From Lunularia cruciata (lineage: Eukaryota; Streptophyta; Marchantiopsida; Lunulariales; Lunulariaceae): DNA of 64,000 nt. Both the position numbers and the translations under genes were made by a program. The stretch is from the NCBI GenBank assembly GCA_948567375.1, contig OX419757.1, forward strand, positions 18,786,001 to 18,850,000, written 5' to 3'. Shown one piece after another: positions 1 through 11,106 of the stretch (positions are counted from its first letter, which is position 1; each line of letters starts with the position of its first letter). The notes beneath the pieces are model-generated. The model was not told where the DNA came from. It worked only from the letters and a program-made list of their open reading frames with translations, and did no database searches.

Positions 1-139
1 AGTCCATCATGTACTCTATCACCACCTACCACACCTACACTAGGACATTTAGGAACCATGGATGTTGTTTGCAATGCCTCAGATAGCATGAAAGACTAAG
101 GAAGTCTGACCTGTCTCCCAATCTCTCCTCTCTATGGGT

Positions 140-1790
140 CCAACTCTAGTGATGCTCTTCTAGGCTCTGGAGTGCAGTGACTGGAGCACGTATTGCACTC
201 CTAGTCACTATTGCAGATGCATCCACCTGTGCTGCTCCGCACATGAAGTCCAAAGCATCTCTATCACCAGCATATGAGGTGGAAGCCTCAACACCCGAAT
301 CTGATCTCCTTTGAGCAATAGCCATACTAGCCAATCTTTGCTCCAACTGCTCAATCCGAGTAGCCATAGTTGTGTCAGAAGTAAGGGCAGGTATTGCACC
401 CCTACTAGGTGTAGATCCTCTACCACCACCTCTACCACCTCGTCCTCCATGAACTAGAGCTCCTCTACTACCAACCATAGCAACCCTACCACTCCATAAC
501 TCCGGGTGTAGGTCAAAACACCAGTCACTAGTATGACCAAATCTGTGGTAATGCTCACACTACCTCTGTGCTAGTTGTGATGCACCCAAGGTATCTGGTC
601 CACTACCCTGAGTACACTCTCTCCGATGGTGAGGTCCACCACAAATCCAACAAGCAACACCACCACTCACTGGCTATTGTTGACCTGAAAATGAGGGTAA
701 GGGTCTAACTCCACTAGGCCCTCCACTCGCTCCATAGGATCTGGGCTGTCCATCTTGTCCTTGAAAGGCAACTGGGCATGGTGCACTCTGCTGCACTCTA
801 GAAGAAGTCACAATCGTGGATGAGGTCTCCCTACCAAATCCAGATGTCACCACCCTCTCCTCTACCATGTTGAGTTCAATACGCTCAGCCAAACCAAAGA
901 CCACTGCCAAAGTAGGCAAAGTAGCCTGTAACAACGTAGCATCACAAACTCTACGTTGCAACTCCCTATCCAATATCCTATACCAAAGTTGGACTGCTTG
1001 GGTCTCAATAACTCCCTGAGTGAAACTGATCAGCCGCCTCATGCAAGTATATGCCTCACGTAGGCTCTCTCCAGCCTTCCGCTGGAACTCCTACAAGCTC
1101 CTCAACTTGTCAGTCCGCACTCCCTATTAGTTCTGCCTCAAACATAGGAAGAACTCCACCATGGGGTTAAACCCTGGTACCACACCACCTCTTGCAACGG
1201 TACCTCCACTCATAGTAGCACTATCTCTAGCTAGTGCACCTCCGCTAGCTCCACCCATACTACTCGAGTTAGAACTCGTAAGTACAACCAATCTACTCCT
1301 GGCCACCAAGCCTGAAGTGATGGAAACATAGTGTGGAGACCAATATTGTCTCCATAACTCAATCTCCTCCAAATGAGCTCTCCTGAACTCATGGTAGTCA
1401 TCTATCGGCGGACCTTCCAAGTGCTAAAACAACCCCTTCCATGCCATGAAGGGTGTGAACAAAGTTGGGTTCCGCATCTACTGTAGATCACACCAACTAT
1501 CAAACTCTTGGATGAAGTCATCCAACTCAATGGTACCCACTATACCAGAGTAACGCCTAAGGCTTTTGGAGGCCCCATAAATCTCATCCATGTCCCACAA
1601 CAACGGTGCGGACACACCAAGTGCACTCTCAAGTGAATCAGCTCTTGTGTCAAACTACAACTCAGAGTCAATCTCCTCCCTCACTGGGACATGAGATATA
1701 GGCTGATACCAAGCACCACTCCGAGTAAACCCATTGCGTACTGTAGGGCTAACTCCTCTCGAATCTCCAAAGAACTCCGTCGTGACAAAG
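140..1790 (-). pseudogene. LTR retrotransposon gag remnant, one frame broken by stop codons
   Basis: Read on the minus strand, one reading frame runs from about 1790 to 146 without an indel. It gives a Retrotrans_gag-like region (about 1100-840) followed by a zinc knuckle CWICGGPHHRREC (CX2CX4HX4C, near 630). A second knuckle near 560 reads CEHYHRFGHTSDWC, with Tyr where the second Cys should be, and a Gly/Arg-rich stretch follows. Stop codons interrupt the frame at least eight times, nearly all TAG and mostly where Gln (CAG) would fit. Gag packages element RNA in virus-like particles; this copy cannot make it. Protease, RT and integrase would lie left of the window. The large open segments are 1127-1420, 674-1042 and 146-478, all in the same frame. 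I cannot tell copia from gypsy by gag alone; the plant gypsy type is likelier. Confidence 0.75.
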
Positions 1791-2200
1791 TAACCACAAC
1801 AGCAAACCCAAACCACTAATTGCAACCGCAAGTCGCAATCGCAAGTGCCTCACCAAGTGCCAGCACCACCACGTGCCAAAACCAACTAAGCACCACCCAC
1901 TAATGTAACTTTAACCGAGATAACTACACTAGGGGAAAGGGCAACCTGTAACGTGCCATCATAACATGCACTCTCACGGTCTGCAAGTCATCACTTCATG
2001 CCTCACTGGAGAGAAACAAAGGTAGTCTGATTGGTCATCATTCCAGCCTCACCACCGAGAGCACACCAGAGCACCAACGCTCAAAAGTCAGAGCACCTCA
2101 CACAAACATGGTGCACAAATAGGAAGCAGAGAATGGAAGAGGTCCAATCACAAAAAATCTAAATAAAAACCCTCCATCTCATAACACAACACGAGACTAA

Positions 2201-2211
2201 CTCTGTCACCA
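2201..2211 (-). promoter_or_regulatory. Putative primer-binding site of the gag-bearing element
   Basis: The minus strand reads TGGTGACAGAG. This resembles the initiator-Met tRNA primer-binding site (TGGTATCAGAGC) of plant LTR elements and lies upstream of the gag remnant in the right orientation. Two bases separate it from a CA-type LTR end (minus ...TGCCA at 2214). Confidence 0.4.
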
Positions 2212-2213
2212 TT

Positions 2214-3510
2214 TGGCATTTGACATAAGAGAAGTTTGTATCTATGTCTTAAGCTACCAGGATCACCAAGAATGGGATCAAACTGCCTCTCCTAGCCAAA
2301 GCTACATGTGTATAGATAATAGTGGCACAGTCACTATGACAACAAGTGAGGGTGGACCAGTTGGCTAGTGCACCAGTCTAGGAACAAGAGATCTAGGGAT
2401 CAAACCTCATTGCCCACAATCTAGCAGGAAAGGCAGATTTTGCCAACCAATGACCAAGATCTACTCTAAACTAGCTAGCCTCACGCCAGCAAGATGGCTT
2501 GCTGGCCCTTCTGGGCCCTCGTAGCCTCTCATAGCCCACAACCCTATGCCTCGAAGCTTCAAAATTCAGCCAAATGAGGCCTTTCTTGTTGCCACTTTGA
2601 ACCTCCTCCAAAATTAGCGAAACTTCTCCAAATCCGCAAAAGTCATCCAAACTAGCAAAACTCCTCCAAATCTGGCCAAACATTGAAACTCCTCCAAATC
2701 TGGCCAAAATTTGATGTAAATCTCAACCAAAACCTGACGTAAACCTAAAGTAGGCTGTCTGCCAAATCCCCCACTAACTTTCCACTTGAGCTAAATTGAC
2801 AAAATGGGTTTTTCCAAATCACAACTACATGAGAATAGCTTCACAAATCCACCTTCAATTTGACTTTCTAAGCCCAACTCGCAACAAATTGGTCCTGCCT
2901 TCACCTCCTAAGCTCAAAATCATAACCACTGCTCAAAATTTGCTCCTTCTTTGCTCAAAATTTGGCCAACACTTCCGCACACCGTCAGCCTAACTGCCAA
3001 ATCTGCATCAATTGAACAAGCTTCTACACACTAAGGAAACACTGAACTTGAATCGAGCTACCAACGATCCACCGAGCTTGGAGATACCACCAACACTCAA
3101 AGTTCCTGCACCCGATTTCCCCCTGACTTCACTTCTTTGATTAATCAGATTGCTTACCACTCTCAACTCAGATTAGTACTTGATCTGTCACTCCATAAAC
3201 TACCAACAACTTGGCACTGATTACAGTCAAGCCACACCCACTCAAGCATAGAGAATCTAGGTGACGCTCGCTGGCCTCTGTCCACCATAGCCAAGAACTC
3301 GAAGGCTCAACATCAGAGAAATGAGCTCTCTGGAGCTCACTTTGAAACTATACTCCCTGGACTCAAGCTAGCTCTGAAACCCTAACGGTCCCGCTGACGG
3401 CATACTTGACGGTGAAAATGGTGCAAAGTGACGGTGGGCCTCATTGTGAAATCAGTTCCCCAGACACAAAATCTGACCGTCGGAAAGTAGTCTTTGAGGA
3501 ACTGTTGAAA
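2214..3510 (-). mobile_element. Probable 5' LTR and leader of the gag-bearing element
   Basis: This stretch lies just outside the putative primer-binding site and has no convincing gene. It contains an exact 21-bp direct repeat (2660-2680 and 2688-2708) within a run of CTCCAAA-type motifs. GACGG-like words are scattered at 3380-3480. The outer LTR boundary could not be fixed because the partner LTR is outside the window, so the call rests on position next to gag. Confidence 0.35.
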
Positions 3511-3525
3511 TAACTCTAACTATTA

Positions 3526-4263
3526 TGTAATACTCCGAGGACAAGAGAAGAAAGAAAACACAGATTGCACACTCAACATTCGATGGCACAAGGAAGCACC
3601 TTCTCTTTATTATATAGACAAAGAGGATCTCCTCCAAGGAAGCTCCACCATAGGATTAGGGACACAGATAGGTGACATGTCAGCAAGCTCCACCCTTGGA
3701 TTACTTACTTGGATGGGTGACCTGTCTGGTCTAGGTCCTATCTGGTTGGTCAAACAAGCTTTGATCGGAGGGAATCTTTTAGGGAATCTCCCTATAGGAA
3801 TCTCAGAATCACGTAAGGTACTGTTGGAAAGCTCTCGATGAGACAAAGCAGGGAGGAGGGAAGGCCAACCTTCCCTCTATTGGGGGGGGGGGGAATCTGC
3901 ACATTTTTGAGGTCTAATTCATCCGTTTAGGCCTCCAAAATTGCCTTCAAAGATTTCAGGCATATTTCGGTTCCTACTCTATTAGTAGAAGTCCCCTTTT
4001 GGTGATACCTCTTTCTGATCTGTTTAGTCCATCATGTGTAACATCCTTCTAGATGTTACCAAACCAATTCTCACCTTTAAATCATATGTCTAGCTATTGG
4101 TTCTAAGGTTCTCAAGTCTATTTTGGTTTCTACCCTATTAGTAGAAGTACTCTTTTGGTAATACTTCTATCTGATCTATTTTGACCATCATGTATAACAT
4201 CATTCTAGATGTTACCAAACCGAATTTCACATCTAGATCATATGGCTAACCCTTGGTATTACA
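3526..4263 (-). mobile_element. Solo LTR, family A, with 5-bp target duplication
   Basis: The minus strand runs from TGTAATACC (at 4263) to GTATTACA (at 3526), the TG...CA ends of an LTR with short inverted termini. The flanks are TATTA at 3521-3525 and TATTA at 4264-4268, a perfect 5-bp target-site duplication. No internal element sequence is present, so this is a solo LTR left by recombination. It contains an internal tandem duplication of about 150 bp (about 3962-4108 and 4118-4262) and a run of twelve G at 3882-3893. Related copies lie at about 4955-5366, 24246-24818 and 24867-25452. Confidence 0.85.
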
Positions 4264-4689
4264 TATTATCACTAGAATTCCAATGTCCGAGCAATCTAGA
4301 TGCGATACTACAAATGGCATGGCAAAATTGGTATACATATAATATTTGTACATAAAAAATTAAATGAAGAATTATACATGGTACAAATAAAAAATATTTA
4401 TTGTCAAAAGTAAAGAATATATATTCTATGCTTGAAGAATGCATGTGGAAATAAACTATATATCAATATTATTTTAAATTTTGTAGTTTTGTATTAACAA
4501 CAAGTTTTACCAAATATTAAATTAATCACTGTATTTATTTTTTAAAATTGGCAATGGTGAGATTTGATATATTTCTTCTTTTTGTAGATAGATGATAGGT
4601 TAGTAATTAGTTTTAATATAAAAAATTACAAAAGAAAAAAAAACTCATATTCAAAACAAATATTTCTACTTGTGCTAAGCAACAAAAAT

Positions 4690-4950
4690 TTGGATATGAA
4701 TCATCCATCAAGAATAAGAAGAATAAGAAATTATGGTTGTCACAAGAAAATTATGTGAAAAAAGTATTGAATAGATTTAATTTGAACAACCGGTATTGAT
4801 TCTTTTGGAAAAACATTTCAATTTTATCAAAGACTTGTACCCAAATACTTACTCAAGTCAAGATGGATGAGATGGACAAGGTTCCATATCCATTTGTAAT
4901 TGAAAATTTGATGTACTTTATATGGCAAGAGACGAAAACACTCTAGAAAT
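4690..4950 (+). pseudogene. Copia-type reverse transcriptase fragment
   Basis: Translated pieces such as KLWLSQENYVKKVLNRFN and DEMDKVPYPFVIENLMYF match the end of the Ty1/copia RT domain, where the family has a LSQ.KY...L.RF block and later a MS.VPY....GSLMY block. The pieces lie in different frames and carry stops, so this is a decayed scrap. It abuts a truncated family A LTR on the right. Confidence 0.6.
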
Positions 4951-4954
4951 TTCA

Positions 4955-5366
4955 AAGTCAATTTTGGAGACCTAAATGGATAAATTAGATCTAAAAAATA
5001 AACAAAATCCTCTCTTCTTTCTACAATGGAAAAGGTTTACCTTCTCCCCCTCTATTTATCTTGTATGTCCTCAACCATGCTATTTTTGAGCTTCATACAA
5101 GTAGATTCACTAACTATTCCTAAAAACCAAACATGTTTGATTAACCAGATAGGACATGGACCGACATAACACACAACCATGCAACTAATCTAAGGGTGGA
5201 GCTCATTGACATATCACATATTTGATCCAAGTGTGATGTTTCCTTTGAGTGTATCCTCTTGACTATATAACAAAAACAATGTGTTCCCTTGAAACATGGT
5301 AGTATTGAGAGTTGAAACTTTGTGTTTATTCTCTAGTGTTTGTCCTTATGTCCTCAAAACATTACG
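4955..5366 (+). mobile_element. Truncated LTR, family A
   Basis: From about CAATTTTGGAGACCTAAATGG to the end near 5366, this aligns by eye with the plus-strand copy at 25030-25452: a GGTGGAGCTCATTGACA-like block, then TATATAACA, then a TGTCCTC...ATTAC end. The 5' third of the LTR is missing, and the break lies beside the copia fragment. The CA terminus is mutated (ATTACG). Confidence 0.6.
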
Positions 5367-5399
5367 ATACTTTTACTTATTTTCTTTATATTTTAATGA

Positions 5400-7790
5400 A
5401 AAAACTTTAAAGATTTCATGCTAATTTGTTTATAATATATGTTTATTGTTTGGATACCAAGACAATGGAAAGATTATTATTAAATATAGACTCAAAATTA
5501 GAAGTTAATTATAACTTGCATATTTCAATTACAAATTATAAGAATTCTATCAACAAAGAAAGTTAAGTGTATGGATATAAAACTTACAAATAACAATTTA
5601 CATATAGTATTTTTCTTTAAATTTATACCTTAAAATTATAATTGTTTCAACTTATGGCTTTTGAATGTAATTTATGTAATTCATATTGATAATTTATAAT
5701 AGTTGACATCTTATAATTTATGACTATATATTAGAGATTTATTAATTATCAAAGAGACAATAAGTATATATAGCACATTTAATGTTAGATTGCTTAAACA
5801 TACAAATAATTTGTGTGTATAAAATAAATAAAGAAATATTATATGGGAAATAATCATATCATAAAAAAATTGTAAGATATTTTATTTTATTTTCCATTTG
5901 AAAGTCTCTTGTTTAATTCAAAGTTGTTTAAGTGTTGCACAATAAACCTTGTCTGATACGTCACACACCTAGAATGCAACTTAAATGTTTTAATTTTTGT
6001 AACAGTGTATTCATTGGAAGTTGTTATTCTCACTATTATTTTTTAATTTTAACTCTTGTACCAATACAATGATTTTTTAATTACTGAGGAGCTTCTCTTT
6101 TCCTCGTAGAGTTTAATAAATTTTGAATCTACCTTATTCAAAGTTTTTGTTAATTTATAATCATATAACATATAATCCGCATCCTTGTACACAAATTATT
6201 ATTTTATGTAATTAATTTTTACTCAATTTATAAATAAATAAAAATATTATTGTTACAAAATCACATGATTAAAATTATAAACAAAATAACATTAAGTATT
6301 AAAAAAAGTATTAATCAAAACTTAATATATTTGGTAAAGAATACTACTTATCATTCTAAGATTAGATCTTTAAAAATGAAATAACATTTCATCACATTCA
6401 CATTCAGGTTGAAGTTCAAGACAAATGACTGAATGAAGAATTTTATTAATTATATTTACCAAAATTTAAAAAATAAAAAAATTACTATTGCTCTAAAGAT
6501 ATGATGTAAAAGAATCACAAAGGCATACATATATAATCAAATTGAAATTAAGAACTTCCATATTAGTTATTTGTTTACATGATTTTGGAAAAGGTTTATT
6601 GAGTTTTCATTTATTATATATGTGAATATATAGTCAAATAGAAATTATCAACTTCCATATTTGTTGATATTTTTTACATGATTTTAGAAAAGATTTGTGA
6701 GCTTTAATTATTATACATGTGAATAAATAGAAATAATATAATTATTTTCTTGAGTGAGTACTATGTATATCAGTTTTTACTTAAATATAAAAATATTTTA
6801 TTAAATATGGTAAAATTAAAATTATATTTTATTTCTGTATAAAATATAAAATTGGTTGGATGAATCTCAACAGAATATTTATGTTGATTTTTATATATAA
6901 TTTATTTATTTATAATAAAAAGGCTATTTTATTCCTTTAATTTATTATCTGTTTAATTATTTTCATACTTGTAGATAACTTTCTTTTCCTCCGATCTTTA
7001 TTACTGACCATGAAAAACATAAAAATTAAGTAGATTCTTACATGAAGAGATATAGAACATGATTACCAATGACAAAATATATAAGGTCATTCTGAAAGAG
7101 TACATTTTTTATAATACCATGTGTTAATATGTTTCTTATCTTCAAAATTTTAATTGAGTAAACAAAACATACAAAATTGTATCATAACAAGGATAACATT
7201 AATTAGCAATATAAACAAAATAAAACTAAAAATAAAATTATGACCAAATTTGGAAAAATTCTCTTGGACAAATTGAAAAAATCTCCAAAAGATTAATATT
7301 TATACGTTAAGTAAATGATTAATGTAATTTATATTCAAAAGTAAATGAATTTTTAAATATCAAATCATTGTTATTTTAAATTTTTATTTAGAATTTATAT
7401 TTAATTTTCTTATAAATATAAAAGTTTGATATCCAACCCATAGTTTAGAAGTTTTTAATTTGTAATTAATTCAACAATTTTCTATTTCTTTACTTGATCG
7501 ATTATCACTGACTATTTTATCCTTTACTTTATCAATATTATTATAATGAAATGAGTTATTTTATGTATATCCATATGTGATATATAATATATAATAGTTA
7601 CAAAATAATTTCAATATTATCAACATTTTTTTTGGAAATATTGGTAAAAAATAAGATTAATTTTGTAAATATATAATTTATAAAGCAAAAATACAATTTT
7701 ATTTTATTTTATTATAATAAATATGTGAAGAAATGCAAAATCTAGTAAAACGTCATATTAAAGAAAAAAGATATCATTCTCAAATTTAAA
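5400..7790. other. AT-rich intergenic DNA, nothing recognised
   Basis: About 2.4 kb of very AT-rich sequence with stops in all frames. I saw no coding segment, LTR end or clear repeat. It separates the LTR cluster on the left from the organelle-derived insert on the right. Confidence 0.7.
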
Positions 7791-7794
7791 AAAA

Positions 7795-8215
7795 ATACGC
7801 TTCGCGTATTTGCTTCGTCGCTGTATAGCGACTAGCATTTCGTTCTTCAGGCCAAAGTGAAAATAACGATTAAAAAGAAAAAAATATCATTCTGTAAGTC
7901 AATTACTTTGGATAGGTAGGCCCCTACCCCCTAAGAACTGTACGTGAAAGTTCACCTTCATACAGCTCCATTTCATTCTCAAAACTCCCTTACACGCCTA
8001 CGCACCGGCGTGACGATTTCCGCGCGCGAGCACTGTAGGGAGAGGCACTACGTGCGAAGACCCTCTTTCTCAGCCATTTCGGCGAAGAATGTCCTTCAAA
8101 CACCCGAACCAAAGAGAGAGTGCATTCTAGATTCATTTGCGAATTTTGTGTCACGGGTAGAAGCCGCCTACATTCATGTGGTGCAGATACACCTGTTCCC
8201 ATTGTGACCCCGAAA
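7795..8215 (-). other. Organelle-derived insert: 3' part of a group II intron
   Basis: This GC-richer block in very AT-rich DNA contains, on the minus strand, a 34-nt group II intron domain V (7935-7968) and a GC hairpin fitting domain VI (about 7911-7933). The upstream part (7969-8215) looks like the domain IV to V stretch that follows a maturase gene in plant organelle introns; it includes GCACCACATGAATGTAGGCG near 8170. Downstream of the intron, 7795-7850 holds two short perfect hairpins. I read it as a nuclear copy of organellar DNA. Mitochondrial origin is likelier than plastid, but this was not tested. Confidence 0.7.
7935..7968 (-). ncRNA. Group II intron domain V (relic)
   Basis: The minus strand begins GAGCTGTATG and ends CACGTACAGTTC, the 34-nt length and shape of domain V. 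The outer helix pairs GAGCTGTA with TACAGTTC and includes the AGC catalytic-triad position (second to fourth bases). An inner stem of about four pairs is capped by a small loop. Domain V is the catalytic heart of group II introns. With no 5' domains nearby this copy is a relic and cannot splice. Confidence 0.75.
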
Positions 8216-8470
8216 AATAGAAAAATATTTTATTATAATAAAAATGTTTTATATGATTAAAATATTATCTGAAAATAATAAATTTAAGATTGTATTAATT
8301 ATATAGAATCCATGTTAAATATTGTATAAATATAATTAAATATATTATTATTTATAGTTAAATAATAATATGTTTATAAATAAAATATAAAATTACTAAA
8401 TTCTATATTAATATTAACCCGTCCTAAAAAATAAAAACAAAAAAAAATAAAAATCTATACAACCAAATTC
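8216..8470. other. AT-rich spacer
   Basis: Short AT-rich spacer between the organelle-derived insert and the GC-richer gene island that begins near 8480. I see no feature in it. Confidence 0.6.
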
Positions 8471-8544
8471 CAAATGAATATCTCATCCCGCCAATTCGGA
8501 ACTCGAGCGCAGGCGGACTTCCCAGTTCAAGCCCGGGGTCAGTT

Positions 8545-8553
8545 AAACCCTAA
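8545..8553 (+). promoter_or_regulatory. Telo-box (AAACCCTAA)
   Basis: AAACCCTAA lies in a GC-richer stretch (8480-8600) that looks like a plant promoter or leader. Telo-boxes are common in 5' regions of plant genes for growth and translation. It could belong to a transcript leading to the 10425 gene through a long leader intron, but no donor/acceptor pair was established. Confidence 0.35.
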
Positions 8554-8589
8554 TTACAGATCATACGCCCGGTAATTGTTACCCCCACA

Positions 8590-8788
8590 ATGATTCCACC
8601 ACCACGTCGGATGGACTTCGAGTTTGAGTTTGACTGGGTTCAGATGCGTAATACTTTACGAAACATGTGCGAAAGCTTCTTCTACATCCCAATTTCACCA
8701 AAGTCGCCCATCAGGCTGAGTTGTTAGTAATGAACCTACAGAACATAAGCATGCGGGAGATCATTACAGGAATCGATCTGGCGTACGA
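8590..8788 (+). other. Possible small or broken coding segment
   Basis: An ATG at 8590 opens a 45-codon frame (ends 8727) rich in Phe/Glu at the start (MDFEFEFDW). Overlapping it in another frame, an open stretch ending at 8788 looks equally protein-like (KVAHQAELLVMNLQN). Together they could be one gene broken by a frameshift, or an upstream ORF in a leader. I recognise no family. Confidence 0.2.
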
Positions 8789-8799
8789 CTGTTAAAGAG

Positions 8800-10420
8800 T
8801 TCTAGCTTTAGCAGGAGAAGGTATAGGAGAATGATTGGTTGAGTCTGAGAAGAGGAAGAGCAGTTTACAATGGAAGGTTTGCATTTGATGGAAGATTGTG
8901 ATGGCGTCTGCTAAAGCAACAGAAGGCGTACTCCTCTGCCGTAGCTCGGGACGTTCTGGCTGACGGGCGTGCTGCATGTTATAAGGTCAACTGCTAAATA
9001 TCTCTGGCCTGCCATAGTGGAGCTCCTGTTAGATGGACATATGTATCTCGTCCCGGTGTGACTCGAGTCTGCGCTCCATAAGTTTGCTTGGAGATTCAGC
9101 TTTGCTCACATATTGATATTGGTTATGAGAATATGAAAAATGTGGATTCTATGGTATCTGTAACCTGGGGCGCCGTTCCAAGGGAGGAGGCCCGGAGGGC
9201 TGGTTCTACAGGTCTGGAACAATCTAAACCGTACTGCGATATTTATTGTTAGTGAGCTGTGAAGCCAAAATAGCGTTGGCGTTTCCTCCTCCTCTGCCTG
9301 CGGCTGCGAACTTACCCTGAACGTATTTTCCCATCTTGTCCGAGGTCTGGATCTCATATGTCTAGCCTCCTGGAACATCTTGGGTCCTTCTTTCTCTTAA
9401 ATCTTCCCTTCGTCCCGTTAATTTGCTCGAAGATTATACGATCCTTGAAATGGTTGATGGTTATAGGTATGAAGATCTTCTGACACTGACCTGTTGCTCT
9501 GAATTGACGTCAATTGGCGATCCTAAGCAAATCGCAATTTGTTTAGGATGTGTATCGACTTGAGTCGGCTAAACAGCTACAATATATCCTGTGGCTGAAG
9601 TGTATCTTACCGTGATATTGGATTTGCTTAGGTTTTGTAATGGCTTCTTAATTCCAAGGCCCCTGTTTCTTACCAGTTTCACAAGACAAGATATTGTGAA
9701 TACTCAAGTAAGAATATGCTTTATGGTTTTATGCTGAGGTATTCGAAGATTGCGCCAAGGATTAGAAAATTGAGTGCTGGAGTTAGGTCGCAGCTAAATA
9801 TTTTCTTCTCATCACACCTCTTTGACAGCTAGAATTATTGAGACATACAAAGAGCGTCGTCAAGGCACTAGTCACCAAGAGATTAATCTTCACTAATCTT
9901 GGAAATATGTTCCGCTATTGGTTTACTTCTTGGAGTTTGTTGCGGTGCTCTTCTATGAATCAGCCGTAAGATTAGTCCCAAGTGCTGAAGTCTGTATATC
10001 CTGCTCCAGCCAGTAAGTGTATCCCTTATAAGTGACTCTGAAGCCTGTTGTCGCATCTCTCTGTTCTGCCACGCCATCCTTTTTATGACTTGAGCTTCGG
10101 TGATTAACAGGCTATGGACGATTTCAATACCTGTCTTGACAACACGTCTGGTTCCACTACCAGTACAGTTGTAGGAGCATCCGTTGGGCTTCTTTACTTG
10201 ATTGATTGCAAACATGCTCGTAGAAGAAGAGCAGATTGGTCAGTGTTAGAAGGGGGGAAGCAAGTAAAGAAAAGATTGACCTGTATCAGATGTAGGAAAC
10301 TTCGGTGGGTAATTGTAGAACAGGTCAATTTCGTTGCACTTGATGCATGTTGATATCCTTTCACAATGTAGACGATCATGAGTACTGACATTGCACATTT
10401 TCTACTAGGTAAGAAGATAC
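8800..10420. other. Unassigned gene-island sequence
   Basis: Mixed base composition with several short open frames on both strands, none with a recognisable domain. One plus-strand frame at about 9080-9253 is open for nearly 60 codons and looks mildly protein-like. The stretch may be leader or intron sequence of the gene that follows, or an old pseudogene. Confidence 0.3.
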
Positions 10421-10424
10421 AACC

Positions 10425-11106
10425 ATGGCGCTTAGTAATTTCCTGTTGACGGTGGTTGGCGTTGGAGCGATCGTGGTGATGCTTCGTGGAGATGTGCGGA
10501 AATCATCGGTCACATTGCGACGTAACCTTCGCCATATTCGCGAGTGGCTGGAAGCTGAGCAAGGAGCTGCAGCCAAGTAAGTCTTTGCAGTCTCGTTTCG
10601 TGTCAAGGGAAAAATCTACAGTTTTAAGGATCTTTGTGCCGAGATAATGGACGATTCAGTATACACGGAACTTGATTTCTTAGGGATAGGCGGCGAGGAA
10701 TCATCTCGGGCAGTTTGCCAGTCTCATTCAGTCTTCTACTAATAATTTCGATCGAGTACATATCATTGTTTGTCGTGGTGCTAAAGGGACAGTTGAAGGT
10801 ATTGTGGATTTTATTTAAAGCAATGAGGCGTCCGGCCTCTCCACAGCGGGTTGTGAGCCTAATTATGTTCCTTCCAGTGAGGAAGTGCGCTGCGCTAGCC
10901 CTAACAACATTCGTAATGCGTCATAATTATACTGCTCCCGTGGTCTTGTTTTGGAATGACCTCACCTGATGGAGCATGTTACTTACTAAGAATTCTTACT
11001 GTCCTGATGTTGGACTAGCAGAGGAGAGCACGTTAAACCCAAGGAGATGGAAACAGGGTCAACGCCTGTAGAGAAGCCATCAAAACAAGCAGAGAAAGTG
11101 AAATAG
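10425..11106 (+). CDS. Small single-pass membrane protein, 78 aa, two exons
   Basis: Exon 1 is 10425-10576 and exon 2 is 11022-11106 (ends TAG). The 445-bp intron has a perfect donor (CAA|GTAAGT) and acceptor (CTAGCAG|A), and the phases join exactly to give 78 residues. Residues 3-20 form one hydrophobic segment (SNFLLTVVGVGAIVVML), followed by a basic region with RRNLRHIREWLE and a charged Lys/Glu-rich tail ending KQAEKVK. I recall small plant proteins of this layout (hydrophobic start, RRN.RHIR.WLEEE, Lys-rich tail) without a known role; that match is from memory. Location is probably an organelle or ER membrane with the tail exposed. If the intron is retained, translation stops at a TAA overlapping the donor, giving 51 residues. 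Too short for a standard ORF search; start chosen as the first ATG of the conserved-looking block. Confidence 0.7.

Noticed and set aside
140-1790. TAG read as an amino acid (genetic code change)
   Set aside because: Host genes here end with TAG (78-aa gene), TAA (MSH5) and TGA (MKP1), and the amber codons are confined to a transposon remnant.
3882-3893. Run of twelve G as a functional G-quadruplex
   Set aside because: Single homopolymer inside a decayed LTR without spaced G-tracts; may also be a sequencing or slippage effect.
3526-5366. Foldback transposon formed by inverted family A copies
   Set aside because: The left copy has its own perfect target duplication and LTR termini, so it is an independent solo LTR; the right copy is truncated.
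7990-8202. 70- and 87-codon frames in the organelle-derived block
   Set aside because: They fall in the intron tail after the maturase position and show no maturase motif; probably chance frames.
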